Below are positions 1-8,320 of a DNA stretch of 25,847 bases, piece after piece. Numbering within the stretch: position 1 is the first letter of the stretch; the number at the start of each line of letters is the position of its first letter. The DNA lies in contig CAZVRK010000025.1 in the NCBI GenBank assembly GCA_964629875.1, forward strand, positions 1 to 25,847, given 5' to 3'. The notes beneath the pieces are model-generated. The model was not told where the DNA came from, made no database searches, and saw only the letters and a program-made list of their open reading frames with translations. The translations under genes and the position numbers were made by a program. The stretch comes from UBA3495 sp964629875 (GTDB lineage Bacteria; Chloroflexota; Dehalococcoidia; Lucifugimonadales; UBA3495).

Positions 1-776
1 GAAGACAGTATCCCGAATTTGGGCATAACCTTACCTCGAGCGTCTCCCAAACCCATCTTATAACTGGCCGCAAGCCGGATTGTTTCAAGTCTCTCCATCA
101 ATTCCGTGTTGGCCGTAAGTTCAGCTGAAGTCTCGTCTCCACGTATTCCCATATCCTGGGCTCGAGCAAGAACCATCGGCATAGCAACATCAATACACGT
201 GACCTCAACACCTTCCACTTCAATAATAGGGTCGCCTGCAGGAAACAATGATCCGGTGGCACCTCCCACCAGGTCCAGGAATTTCAGCAAAATAGGTGCA
301 CCAGTACCGGGTGCTCCAGATATCGCGTAATCTCCATGATAGGCAACTTCGCCACCAGGTGTCTGGACTACTGCTTCGATCAGACCCCCATTATTAACAG
401 CATGAATCCTGACAGTGGTAGTTTCACCCTGAGCAGGTATAAGCCCTTCATGAATTGCAAAAGGGCCAACCCCTGAAAGCATATTTCCGCATGTAGGGCC
501 ATAGTCAACAAAAGCCTCATCCACTGATACTTGGGCAAACAGATAATCAATGTCTGAATCTTCCCGCTCACTCGGAGAAATAATACAGACCTTACTTGTC
601 AGAGGTGTCGCTCCGCCGATACCGTCTATCTGCCTGGAATCAGGCGACCCCATTACAGACAATAAAACCTTGCTCATATCATCCCTGTCAGCAGGTAAAT
701 CCTTAAGATGAAAGAAAGGCCCGCTGGATGTTCCACCTCTCATGAGTACTGAAGGGATACTGATTTGATCCGACAT
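1..776 (-). CDS. PrpF/GalD family isomerase (partial, 3' end outside window)
   Basis: The minus-strand frame is open from an ATG at 776 to the window edge (258 codons, no stop), so about the last quarter of a normal ~350-400 aa PrpF protein is missing. The N-terminus carries MRGGTSSG (residues 12-19), where most PrpF proteins have MRGGTSKG, so the usual Lys is Ser. Lys62 in GGATPLTSK and Cys96 in GPTCGN are 34 residues apart, the same spacing as the Lys and Cys I recall as catalytic in Shewanella PrpF. Family members isomerise 2-methylaconitate or 4-oxalomesaconate by moving a proton in the cytosol. Two MmgE/PrpD paralogues lie just to the right, on the other strand, and PrpF often works with a dehydratase of the methylcitrate route. 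The family call is firm; the substrate is unknown and could equally be an oxalomesaconate-like keto acid. Confidence 0.9.
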   Translation of the reverse strand, partial: MSDQISIPSVLMRGGTSSGPFFHLKDLPADRDDMSKVLLSVMGSPDSRQIDGIGGATPLTSKVCIISPSEREDSDIDYLFAQVSVDEAFVDYGPTCGNMLSGVGPFAIHEGLIPAQGETTTVRIHAVNNGGLIEAVVQTPGGEVAYHGDYAISGAPGTGAPILLKFLDLVGGATGSLFPAGDPIIEVEGVEVTCIDVAMPMVLARAQDMGIRGDETSAELTANTELMERLETIRLAASYKMGLGDARGKVMPKFGILS

Positions 777-828
777 TACGTTACCCCGGCTCGTGTTAGT
801 TCAGTCAATACTATCAACTTGCTAATCC

Positions 829-853
829 AATTGCACGCCAGTGGCGTGGAATT
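829..853. promoter_or_regulatory. Inverted repeat in the divergent prpF/hypothetical promoter region (candidate operator)
   Basis: Arms 829-839 and 843-853 pair at 10 of 11 positions (core CACGCC / GGCGTG, loop AGT, outer AATT / AATT, one G-G mismatch at 833/849). It lies 53 bp upstream of the minus-strand PrpF start and 70 bp upstream of the plus-strand gene at 923. A dyad of this size between divergent genes is typical of an operator for a dimeric regulator. There is no U-run on either side, so a terminator is less likely. No regulator gene is visible nearby. Confidence 0.5.
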
Positions 854-922
854 AGTTATAGTTAGGTATACGAAGCTCAAATAGTGTATATTTCTATTTA
901 CATTATCCAGGAAGTAAAACTT

Positions 923-1333
923 ATGCTAAACGATATGTGGGCTGATGGGGGTAAAACTCCTGACCCATACTTCAGTGACGAACTAGAGACTGCATTGATA
1001 GATTACATGCTTTCCCTTCAGGAAAAGCTCGATAACTACCAATATGTGACATCCGTAGACATCAGCAGCATGCATCCCATAGAACAGGTATCCCGTCTGC
1101 TGTTCCTTGATGCCATCAAAAACGAACCGTATTCCTTCCTTATGAAAAACGCGCAAGCCATCCAGATAGGCGATATAGAGTCGATCAGGGAAGGCTTCTG
1201 TACGTATCTGGCCGACGAACATACTGATTTGGCACAATACGACGAGTTCTACGCTATAAGAATTTCGTATAGTAGACAGGCTTTTCTTGTGATAGATGAG
1301 TATCTAGATACTATTACTACGGTCACTCAATAA
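923..1333 (+). CDS. Hypothetical acidic protein, 136 aa
   Basis: I do not recognise this family. The start is placed at ATG 923, preceded by CAGGAAG with good spacing; a GTG 13 codons upstream stays in frame but lacks a ribosome binding site. The protein is acidic, has no signal peptide or membrane segment, and looks mostly helical (for example the stretches around residues 18-38 and 50-70). It ends 31 bp before the ribosome binding site and start of the first MmgE/PrpD gene, so the two may be co-transcribed. It could be a small accessory or regulatory protein of that cluster, but nothing in the sequence shows a function. Confidence 0.6.
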   Translation: MLNDMWADGGKTPDPYFSDELETALIDYMLSLQEKLDNYQYVTSVDISSMHPIEQVSRLLFLDAIKNEPYSFLMKNAQAIQIGDIESIREGFCTYLADEHTDLAQYDEFYAIRISYSRQAFLVIDEYLDTITTVTQ

Positions 1334-1364
1334 TCAGGGCAAATCCCCCAAGGAGCATATTATT

Positions 1365-2732
1365 ATGTCAACTGACAATTCCATAACCCCGCGCCTAATC
1401 GAATACATGTCCGGTGCTCTAGCTTCAGAATTACCACCCAGCGTATTAACAAAGACCAAACACCACATCCTGGACACCCTCTCAGCCATGATATCTGGAT
1501 CAGTAATGCATCCGGGTTTACTTGGAAAGCAGTTCATACTGCAACAAGGCGGAACTCCTGAAGCCCAGATCATAGGATCACCACACCTAACATCAGCAAT
1601 AAATGCCGCATTGGCTAACGGTATGATGGCCCATTCCGATGAGACCGATGATTCCAACGGATCCGCAGGCCTCCACCCCGGATGTGCCACCGTTCCAGCG
1701 GCTTTAGCTATGGCAGAGCGCGAGGACGCTAGCGGAACTGACCTGATCAGATCAGTCGCACTAGGTTATGACATTGGAAGCAGAACTGTCCGTTCCCTGG
1801 GTAGGGAAGCAATGCGCGCCAGAAATCACCTGCCTTACAGTATCGGGGGAACAATGGCTGCGACTGCCGCCGCAGGATCCTTGGCTCGATTAGACATGGA
1901 ACAATATCGACCGTTACTTTCCTATGGCGCCCAGCAGGCCTCAGGGATCATGACCTATCAGCGGGACGTCGAACATGTAGAAAAAGCGTTCATTTTTGGC
2001 GGTATGCCTTGCAGAAATGGTGTAACCGCAGCCCAGATGGTCCAGAATGGCTTTTCTGGAGTACATGACACATTTATCGGTGACGGCAATTTCTTAATCG
2101 CCTACGCAGACAACCCAAACAAAGATGAATTGATATCAGAGCTGGGAAGCCGATATGAAGTAATGCTCACCAACATAAAAAAATACTGCACCGGATTTCC
2201 CATCCAGTCCCCAGCGGAAGGACTACTTATATTAAAAGAAAAGTATGGACTGAAACCAGACGATATCTCCAAAATCGTTGTCAGGTTGTCCAAGAGGGAT
2301 GCCCATACCGTCAACGACCGAGAGATGCCTGACATAAATCTTCAATACATTTTCGCGGTAGCCCTGATTGACGGAGGAATTTCTTTTGAAGCAGCCCATT
2401 CTTTCGAAAGAATGAGTGACCCTCAAATAATGGCCTTAAGGTCCAAAATAACCTTGATCGGAGATGAAGCATTATCCAACGTAGACCCAATGAGCCAGTC
2501 TATCGTAGAAATAACTAGGCCAGACGGTTCTACTGTTCAGGAGCACGTAGTAAGTTTCAAGGGGAAGGCAGAAAACCCACTAACTACCGAGGAAGTGGTC
2601 GAAAAAGCAACTGACCTGATAGAACCCATTTTTGGAAAATCCCAAACCAGTGAGCTAATCGACGCTATCAATAATCTTGAGACTGTCGGCAAAGTCAGAG
2701 AGCTAAGGCCTCTACTTTCGACAAACACTTAA
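1365..2732 (+). CDS. MmgE/PrpD family protein, copy 1
   Basis: A 455-aa member of the MmgE/PrpD superfamily, close to the usual full length of about 450. The family includes 2-methylcitrate dehydratase, cis-aconitate decarboxylase and iminodisuccinate epimerase, cytosolic enzymes acting on di- and tricarboxylates. Hallmarks seen: helical N-terminus with HHILDTLSAMISG, HSDETDD (residues 90-96) and HPGC (104-107), then GGMPCRNG and CTGFPIQSPAEG in the lid region. AGGAG at 1351-1355 supports the ATG at 1365. The protein is highly similar along its length to the gene at 2994, so the pair is a tandem duplication. The nearby PrpF homologue suggests methylcitrate- or aconitate-like chemistry, but family membership does not fix the substrate. 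HSDE replaces the HADE found in copy 2 and in most relatives. Confidence 0.93.
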   Translation: MSTDNSITPRLIEYMSGALASELPPSVLTKTKHHILDTLSAMISGSVMHPGLLGKQFILQQGGTPEAQIIGSPHLTSAINAALANGMMAHSDETDDSNGSAGLHPGCATVPAALAMAEREDASGTDLIRSVALGYDIGSRTVRSLGREAMRARNHLPYSIGGTMAATAAAGSLARLDMEQYRPLLSYGAQQASGIMTYQRDVEHVEKAFIFGGMPCRNGVTAAQMVQNGFSGVHDTFIGDGNFLIAYADNPNKDELISELGSRYEVMLTNIKKYCTGFPIQSPAEGLLILKEKYGLKPDDISKIVVRLSKRDAHTVNDREMPDINLQYIFAVALIDGGISFEAAHSFERMSDPQIMALRSKITLIGDEALSNVDPMSQSIVEITRPDGSTVQEHVVSFKGKAENPLTTEEVVEKATDLIEPIFGKSQTSELIDAINNLETVGKVRELRPLLSTNT

Positions 2733-2747
2733 GAATAGGACCCGACA

Positions 2748-2900
2748 ATGACCGATGGGCACTACGAATTTAGGATAGACGACGCCACGCTAACCAGCAA
2801 TGGCGAAACTATAGTACTCAGAATATTCATGTCTATCATGGTAATACCGTCTGTCTTTCTAATATATTATCTGGCCAGTACTTCCGTGTTTAATTATTAA
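2748..2900 (+). CDS. Small single-span membrane protein, 50 aa
   Basis: A short reading frame of 50 codons ends at TAA 2898-2900. It starts at ATG 2748 with AGGA at 2737-2740. The first ~20 residues are polar and acidic (DGHYEFRIDD), followed by one hydrophobic span of about 23 residues (roughly 23-45) rich in Ile, Met, Phe, Leu and Tyr. It would be a small bitopic inner-membrane protein. It fills most of the gap between the tandem MmgE/PrpD genes, starting 15 bp after the first. No family is recognised. Coding status rests on the ribosome binding site, the coherent polar-then-hydrophobic pattern and its position. Confidence 0.45.
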   Translation: MTDGHYEFRIDDATLTSNGETIVLRIFMSIMVIPSVFLIYYLASTSVFNY

Positions 2901-2993
2901 ACAGATAACGTATAATGCCAGCTGAACTTAATAGCATTAATCTACCGTCGTAATGGTCGAATACTAAAACAGACAAAAGGAGCCAGAATCACC

Positions 2994-4346
2994 ATGGCAA
3001 GCATTACTCCTGATCTAATCAAATATATGTCCCAAGCACGAGGTGCTAAGTTACCCGACCCGGTTCTAGCAAAGGCAAAGCACCACATCTTGGATACCCT
3101 AGCTGCTATGGTGTCTGGATCAGTATTAAAACCTGGTGTACTGGCTCGGCAATATGTTGAACAGCAAGGTGGCCCACCGGAAGCACAAGTCGTAGGAAGC
3201 TCAATGGTGATCTCAGCAGTAAATGCTGCGATAGCCAATGGCATGATGGCACACGCCGATGAAACCGATGATTCTAACGGTTCAGCAGGCATACATCCTG
3301 GATGTGCCGTCCTTCCTGCAGCATTAGCAATGGGTGAACGGGAAAATATTAGTGGAGTTGAATTAATCAACTCAGTAGTTTTAGGTTACGACATAGGCAG
3401 CCGAACTACCCGTGCACTGGGCAGGAATGAAATGCGTGCCCGGAACCATTTGCCATTCAGCATTGGTGGAACCATGGGGGCCATTGCAGCGGCAGGCTGC
3501 TTGGCAGGTTTGGAAGAAGAACAATACAGGGACCTGCTCTCTTATGGAGCCCAGCAAGCATCCGGTATTATGACTTATCCTCGGGACGTTGAGCATATCG
3601 AAAAAGCCTTTATATTCGGGGGTATGAACGCCCGAAATGGAGTAATGGCTGCAGAGATGATCCAAATGGGCTTTACAGGGGTATACGACACATTTGATGG
3701 TGATGGGAACTTCTTGGTTGCTTATTCAGATAATCCTAAAGGCGAAGAATTAATCAAAGAATTAGGAACTAGATTCGAAGTAATGGGTACCAACATAAAG
3801 AAATTCTGCACAGGATTTCCCATTCAGTCTCCAGCAGAGGGGTTATTGATTCTCATTAACAAGCATAATTTAAAGCCGGCAGACATAAAAAGTATAACCG
3901 CACGATTGCCAGAGAGTGGTGCACACACGGTAAACGATCGTGAAATGCCAGACATAAATTTGCAGTACCTGTTTGCTGTGGCATTGTTGGATGGAAGAAT
4001 TTCCTTCGAAGCAGCCCATTCTGTTGAAAGGATGACTGAACCGGACGTACTAGAGTTACGAGCAAAGATGACACTTATCGGTGATCCAGAGTTAACTCAC
4101 GCTGATCCGGAATGGCAAAGCATTGTCGAGATTACGACAAACGACGGCCGCGACCTCAAGGAACATGTCGTCAGTTTCAAAGGTAAGGCTGATAACCCCT
4201 TAACTACTGAGGAGGTTGCTGAGAAAGCCCTCGACTTGATGGAGCCAGTACTTGGAAAACCCCAATCAGATGAACTGATAGATGCTATTAATAACCTGGA
4301 AACTCTCGACAGCGTCAGAAAACTCCGGCCTTTGTTAGCAGTATAG
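2994..4346 (+). CDS. MmgE/PrpD family protein, copy 2
   Basis: A 450-aa full-length MmgE/PrpD protein and tandem paralogue of the gene at 1365; by eye about 70-75% of residues are identical. HADETDD (87-93) and HPGCAVLPAALA (101-112) form the conserved core, followed by NGVMAAEM and CTGFPIQSPAEG. The start at ATG 2994 has AGGAG at 2978-2982, a somewhat long 11-nt spacing. Copy 1 has Met-Pro-Cys-Arg-Asn where this copy has Met-Asn-Ala-Arg-Asn, and differences cluster on surface helices, so both copies are probably active. Its stop lies 27 bp from the convergent stop of the transporter ATPase gene. It may be a dehydratase, epimerase or decarboxylase of a carboxylic acid; which one cannot be told. 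Confidence 0.93.
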   Translation: MASITPDLIKYMSQARGAKLPDPVLAKAKHHILDTLAAMVSGSVLKPGVLARQYVEQQGGPPEAQVVGSSMVISAVNAAIANGMMAHADETDDSNGSAGIHPGCAVLPAALAMGERENISGVELINSVVLGYDIGSRTTRALGRNEMRARNHLPFSIGGTMGAIAAAGCLAGLEEEQYRDLLSYGAQQASGIMTYPRDVEHIEKAFIFGGMNARNGVMAAEMIQMGFTGVYDTFDGDGNFLVAYSDNPKGEELIKELGTRFEVMGTNIKKFCTGFPIQSPAEGLLILINKHNLKPADIKSITARLPESGAHTVNDREMPDINLQYLFAVALLDGRISFEAAHSVERMTEPDVLELRAKMTLIGDPELTHADPEWQSIVEITTNDGRDLKEHVVSFKGKADNPLTTEEVAEKALDLMEPVLGKPQSDELIDAINNLETLDSVRKLRPLLAV

Positions 4347-4373
4347 AACCTGACACAGATTGATCGACTGAGA

Positions 4374-5354
4374 TTATGGCTTTACTTTATGGCAGGCGGA
4401 CCAGTGTTGAACTGCAACCTGGTCCCAAGCAGGTTGAACATCTCTACATTCCTGGCTGTCTTCATAAATAGGACACCTAGGATGGAATCGGCAACCTGTT
4501 GGAGGGTTGATAGGACTCGCGACCTCGCCTGAAATAGTTAGTCCCATAGCTACGTCGGGATCGGGCCTAGGCACAGATGCAAGCAGCGCCTTTGTATACG
4601 GGTGAACAGCATCCGCATACATATCTTCTTTTTCAGCTAGCTCCACCATCTTTCCTACATACATAACACCAACCCTGTGGCTCATATGCTCTACAATAGC
4701 TAAATCATGGGAAATGAGAAGATAACTAAGTCCGAATTCCTGCTGCAAATCTACCAGCAGATTCAATATTTGTGCCCTGATAGAAACATCTAAACCTGAC
4801 ACAGGTTCATCCAACACTATCAGCTTTGGTTGTAATGCAAGCGCACGGGCTATGGCAATTCTCTGTCTTTGACCACCACTGAACTGATGCGGAAAAAATG
4901 AACCAGTCACTGGGTTTAAACCTACGTTATCTAATAGCTCAGCAACTCTAGCTTCGAGTCTCCTGCCGCGCATTCTTTCATGAACACGCAAAGGCTCGCC
5001 AATGATATCTTTAACTTGCATACGAGGATTCAGGGAGCTGTAGGGATCCTGAAAAACAGCTTGAACAGTATGTTTGTATTCTCTTAAATCCCTCCGATTC
5101 AGTCGATTAATATCTTTTCCCCTGAATTTTATAGTCCCGTCCGTTGGCCGTTCTAATAAAAGCACATTTTTTGCCACGGTAGTCTTTCCACATCCAGACT
5201 CACCTACTAATGCAAAAGTAGTCCCTTCATCTACTGTAAAACTAACCCCATCAACAGCTTTAACAACCACAGAGCTTTGCTGCAAAAAGTTGCTTGGCCC
5301 CGGAAAATGTTTTACTAGACCTTCTACTTCTAGTAACGGTTCTGATACTGACAT
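4374..5354 (-). CDS. Peptide-type ABC importer ATPase, OppF/DppF subunit
   Basis: A 326-aa ATPase that powers solute uptake at the inner face of the membrane. Walker A GESGCGKTT is at 51-59, the Q-loop FQDP near 101-104, signature SGGQRQR at 159-165 and Walker B LIVLDEP at 178-184. The C-terminus has the oligopeptide/dipeptide transporter tail with a Cys cluster (GCRFHPRCP, ECRD, SACH) that often binds an iron-sulphur cluster in this family. Its ATG follows the TAA of the upstream ATPase gene without a gap (TAAATG), with GGAG inside that gene's last codons, so translation is probably coupled. It is the last gene of the operon. Peptide, dipeptide, nickel and sugar importers share this architecture, so the substrate is open. 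Confidence 0.95.
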   Translation of the reverse strand: MSVSEPLLEVEGLVKHFPGPSNFLQQSSVVVKAVDGVSFTVDEGTTFALVGESGCGKTTVAKNVLLLERPTDGTIKFRGKDINRLNRRDLREYKHTVQAVFQDPYSSLNPRMQVKDIIGEPLRVHERMRGRRLEARVAELLDNVGLNPVTGSFFPHQFSGGQRQRIAIARALALQPKLIVLDEPVSGLDVSIRAQILNLLVDLQQEFGLSYLLISHDLAIVEHMSHRVGVMYVGKMVELAEKEDMYADAVHPYTKALLASVPRPDPDVAMGLTISGEVASPINPPTGCRFHPRCPIYEDSQECRDVQPAWDQVAVQHWSACHKVKP

Positions 5355-6350
5355 TTACTTCTCCGCCAACCAACAATGTACAAAATCATCGCCACCCAGA
5401 TGAGTCGCTGGAGGATATTCAGTTTTACAAATATCCATTGCAGCAGGGCATCGTGGCCAAAACGAGCAGCCCGTCGGTATACTCCTTAAGTCTGGCGGCT
5501 GTCCATCAATCTGATACAAACGAGGCCTTCGCGCACCCATCACAGGCACAGAATCTAATAAAGCCTTGGTGTATGGATGCTGGGGAGTTTTGTATATCTT
5601 GCGTACTTCTGCACTCTCTACAATTCTGCCCGCATACATAACATTAACTCTATCGCACATTTGCGCCACTATACCTAGATCATGAGTGACCCATATTACG
5701 CTGGTACCATGTTCTTTTTGAATGTCCCTAATTAATCCCAAGAACTGGGCCTGTATCGTTACATCCAGAGAGGTAGTAGGCTCATCAGCAACCAACAATT
5801 CAGGGCTTGTGGCCAAGCCCATAGCCGCCACTACTCTTTGACGCATACCACCACTGAATTGATGAGGATATTGTTTGAGCCTGTCCTCTGGACTGGGTAT
5901 TCTGACAGACCTCAAAGCGTCAAGAGCTCTCTGCATAGCCTGAGCCCCACGCTCCTTCAAATGCAACTTTATCGGTTCCTCAACTTGGTTACCAATAGTG
6001 AAAACAGGGTTCATAGAGGTTTGTGGATCTTGCATTACCATCGCAATTTTACTGCCACGATACTCTCTCATCTCTGATTCTTGTATACCTAATAAATCTT
6101 CTCCATTGAACAATATCTGCCCATCTACGATGCTAGCCGCCGGTTTAGGCACTAACCTCATTATAGAGAGACAGGTCATGCTCTTACCGCTGCCAGACTC
6201 TCCCACTAATCCGACAGACTCACCTGCCCTAACAGTGAAGTTAACACCGTCAACAGCTTTTAAAACGCCACGGCGCTGGAAAAAATATGTTTTTAGACCT
6301 TTAACATCCAGTAGAATAGGGCGATCTTTTGTTGTCGACATATCAGTCAT
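5355..6350 (-). CDS. Peptide-type ABC importer ATPase, OppD/DppD subunit
   Basis: A 331-aa ATPase pairing with the OppF-type subunit to form the heterodimeric motor. Walker A GESGSGKS is at 50-57, Q-loop MQDP at 106-109, signature SGGMRQR at 166-172 and Walker B LLVADEP from 185. The C-terminal transporter extension is present (TGCSFWPRCP and later Cys residues). The ATG at 6350 has AAGGGAA six bases upstream. It lies 60 bp downstream of the OppC-type permease gene. Its length and motifs are normal for the family, and it shows no sign of inactivation. Confidence 0.95.
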   Translation of the reverse strand: MTDMSTTKDRPILLDVKGLKTYFFQRRGVLKAVDGVNFTVRAGESVGLVGESGSGKSMTCLSIMRLVPKPAASIVDGQILFNGEDLLGIQESEMREYRGSKIAMVMQDPQTSMNPVFTIGNQVEEPIKLHLKERGAQAMQRALDALRSVRIPSPEDRLKQYPHQFSGGMRQRVVAAMGLATSPELLVADEPTTSLDVTIQAQFLGLIRDIQKEHGTSVIWVTHDLGIVAQMCDRVNVMYAGRIVESAEVRKIYKTPQHPYTKALLDSVPVMGARRPRLYQIDGQPPDLRSIPTGCSFWPRCPAAMDICKTEYPPATHLGGDDFVHCWLAEK

Positions 6351-6410
6351 TCCGTTCCCTTGGTTTTACAATTCCTATATAGAAACAAACATCCCAACTA
6401 TAAATCATAC

Positions 6411-7310
6411 TCATAATTGGCGACGCCTCGGGTCTAGGGTGTCACGTAGCCAATCGCCAAATAGGTTTATAGACAACACAGCAAACAAAATGGCCAAGCC
6501 GGGAAATAATGCTATCCAATAAGCAGAGGATATAAACTCCCTACCTCCTGCAACCATCAATCCCCAAGCAGGATGCGGTGGAGGAACACCAACTCCCAAG
6601 AAACTGAGCGATGCCTCCAACAGGATAAGATGTCCTACTTCTAGCGTAGCCAACACTATAACGGTATTAAAAACATTTGGAAGTATATGACGGAGCAGTA
6701 TCATCCAAGCAGGAGTTCCTATTACCTTTGCTACCGCAACGAAATCACGCTCCCTGATACTGAGTGTCTCTCCCCTTACTATCCTGGTAAATCTGGCCGC
6801 TAGAAAGGGGGATAAAATGAACATTACACTTTCAAAACTACGACCAACAGTAAATACAAATACAAGCGCCACAAGGATTGTTGGCATCGCCAGTATAACT
6901 TCGACTCCTCTTTGGATAAGGCTATCCACTTTTCTTCCTGAATACCCCGATACTAGCCCAAGTATTACCCCGACTCCACCACCCAAAGCAATGATAGTCA
7001 GAGAAAGAGCTAACGACACACGTGACCCAATGATAACCCTACTGAGAATATCTCTGCCTAACTTATCTGTCCCCAGTAAATTTGATATGCTCCCACCTTC
7101 GTGCCAAGCAGGAGGTGTAAACGACTTGGCAAGGTCTATAGTAATAGGATCATGAGGGGCTATCCATTGTCCGAACAAACCGAATGCCAATAGTATGCCA
7201 AGTATTACTGTAGGTATCTTAGGAGCTCTCTTAAGTCCGGAAAACATAGCGATTAGTCTTAGTTTCCAGACGTTTGTCATGACAATCTGAGTTGATGTTG
7301 CGCTAGCCAT
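6411..7310 (-). CDS. Peptide-type ABC importer permease, OppC/DppC subunit
   Basis: A 299-aa integral membrane permease. It has an N-terminal OppC-type segment with one membrane helix (about residues 33-52), then the BPD_transp_1 core with five more helices. The coupling-loop (EAA) region is visible as GTPAWMILLRHILPN followed by LEASLSFLGVGVPPPHPAWG, which is typical of DppC/OppC. The gene begins 6 bp after the stop of the OppB-type gene, with TAGGTC as ribosome binding site, so the two permeases are co-translated. They form the transmembrane pathway for the solute delivered by the lipoprotein at 10033. Confidence 0.95.
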   Translation of the reverse strand: MASATSTQIVMTNVWKLRLIAMFSGLKRAPKIPTVILGILLAFGLFGQWIAPHDPITIDLAKSFTPPAWHEGGSISNLLGTDKLGRDILSRVIIGSRVSLALSLTIIALGGGVGVILGLVSGYSGRKVDSLIQRGVEVILAMPTILVALVFVFTVGRSFESVMFILSPFLAARFTRIVRGETLSIRERDFVAVAKVIGTPAWMILLRHILPNVFNTVIVLATLEVGHLILLEASLSFLGVGVPPPHPAWGLMVAGGREFISSAYWIALFPGLAILFAVLSINLFGDWLRDTLDPRRRQL

Positions 7311-7316
7311 AATGAC

Positions 7317-8240
7317 CTACTGCCCCGTGTACTTAATTCGTGGATCAATTACCGCATAAAGGATATCCACGAATAGATTTATAAATATGAAAAATGCACC
7401 GAATACGATTACAACACCCTGAACAATCGGAAAATCACGACTGACTACGCTTTGAACAGCAACGGTTCCGATTCCTGGCCAGGCGAAAACCTGTTCTACA
7501 ACCACCGACCCGTTCATAAAAGCACCTAGTACAAGGCTGCTATATGTAATAACCGGGATAAGAGCATTTCTAAGAGCATGCTTACTAACTACCATAATCT
7601 CGCCAACGCCCTTAGCCCTTGCCATAGTCACGTAATCACTATCAAGCACATCTAGCATACTAGAACGTACCAACCTGACCATACCCGCCATCACACCCCA
7701 ACCCAAGGTAAACCCGGGCAGTATGTAGGAAGTCCAACCGGTCTTTCCTGCGGGAGGAACAAGGTCCCATACCACGGCAAATAAAATGATCAACATGATA
7801 CCCAACCAGAAAGGTGGCATCGCCTGTCCAAGAAAAGCCATCACCTTGGCGAACCAATCTATTGGGGTATCTCTATAAACTGCCCCCAACACTCCTAGTG
7901 GTATAGAAAATGCGATAGCAAAACCTAGAGCAAATAACCCGAGGGTAAATGTTGCCGGTAATCTTTCCATGAGGATCTTGGTGATAGGTATGCCATTTCG
8001 CACAGACTTACCAAGATCTCCGCGTAGCAACTGACCGACATAAATGCCGTACTGGTGGTAGAGCGGTTTATCGAGGCCTAACCTCTCCTCCATGAGCTCC
8101 CTTGCGTGGACATGCCCATGACGAGCGGTAAATATCTCCGCTGGATCTCCTATAGACCTGGATAATATGAATACTAGAGTTGCGATAAACCATAGACCCA
8201 AAAAGGCCTGAAATATACGCAACCCAATATAAGTAAGCAT
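7317..8240 (-). CDS. Peptide-type ABC importer permease, OppB/DppB subunit
   Basis: A 307-aa permease with the TM1-long periplasmic loop-core arrangement of DppB/OppB. Recognisable are GDLGKS in the periplasmic loop (near residue 71), RAKGVGEIMVVSKHALRNALIPV as the coupling loop and VVEQVFAWPGIG near the C-terminus. The start at ATG 8240 has GGAG a few bases upstream. It is separated from the binding-protein gene by 80 bp that hold a stem-loop with a U-run, which may lower permease expression relative to the binding protein. Confidence 0.95.
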   Translation of the reverse strand: MLTYIGLRIFQAFLGLWFIATLVFILSRSIGDPAEIFTARHGHVHARELMEERLGLDKPLYHQYGIYVGQLLRGDLGKSVRNGIPITKILMERLPATFTLGLFALGFAIAFSIPLGVLGAVYRDTPIDWFAKVMAFLGQAMPPFWLGIMLIILFAVVWDLVPPAGKTGWTSYILPGFTLGWGVMAGMVRLVRSSMLDVLDSDYVTMARAKGVGEIMVVSKHALRNALIPVITYSSLVLGAFMNGSVVVEQVFAWPGIGTVAVQSVVSRDFPIVQGVVIVFGAFFIFINLFVDILYAVIDPRIKYTGQ

Positions 8241-8257
8241 TAATTTCTCCGACGAAA

Positions 8258-8295
8258 AGGCCTGCTATCCAGCATATTTACTATCAAGCAGACCT
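8258..8295 (-). terminator. Stem-loop with U-run between binding-protein and permease genes
   Basis: On the minus strand, arms 8295-8287 and 8266-8258 form nine consecutive pairs (AGGUCUGCU / AGCAGGCCU, one G-U wobble) around a 20-nt loop, followed by UUUU. It begins 26 bp after the stop of the binding-protein gene and ends 18 bp before the oppB-type start. In many importer operons such a structure acts as a leaky terminator or 3' stabiliser, giving excess binding protein over permease. The long loop makes it a moderate rather than strong terminator. Confidence 0.6.
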
Positions 8296-8320
8296 CTTCA
8301 TTCAACTTAACTATTACAGA

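Noticed and set aside
1334..1690. Minus-strand open frame over the 5' end of MmgE/PrpD copy 1
   Set aside because: The same region is strongly coding on the plus strand with clear family motifs; a similar antisense frame appears in copy 2 because the two genes are homologous, not because it is coding.
2942..3370. Minus-strand 142-aa open frame over MmgE/PrpD copy 2
   Set aside because: Antisense shadow of conserved coding sequence; no ribosome binding site and Pro/Ala/Cys-rich composition unlike a folded protein.
4415..4436. 7-bp perfect hairpin near the convergent ends of MmgE/PrpD copy 2 and oppF
   Set aside because: Lies inside coding sequence with no U-run on either strand; weaker than the similar site at 24187, so not called a terminator.
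5998..6522. Plus-strand 174-aa open frame across the oppD/oppC junction
   Set aside because: It overlaps two firmly assigned transporter genes on the other strand and has no recognisable domain.
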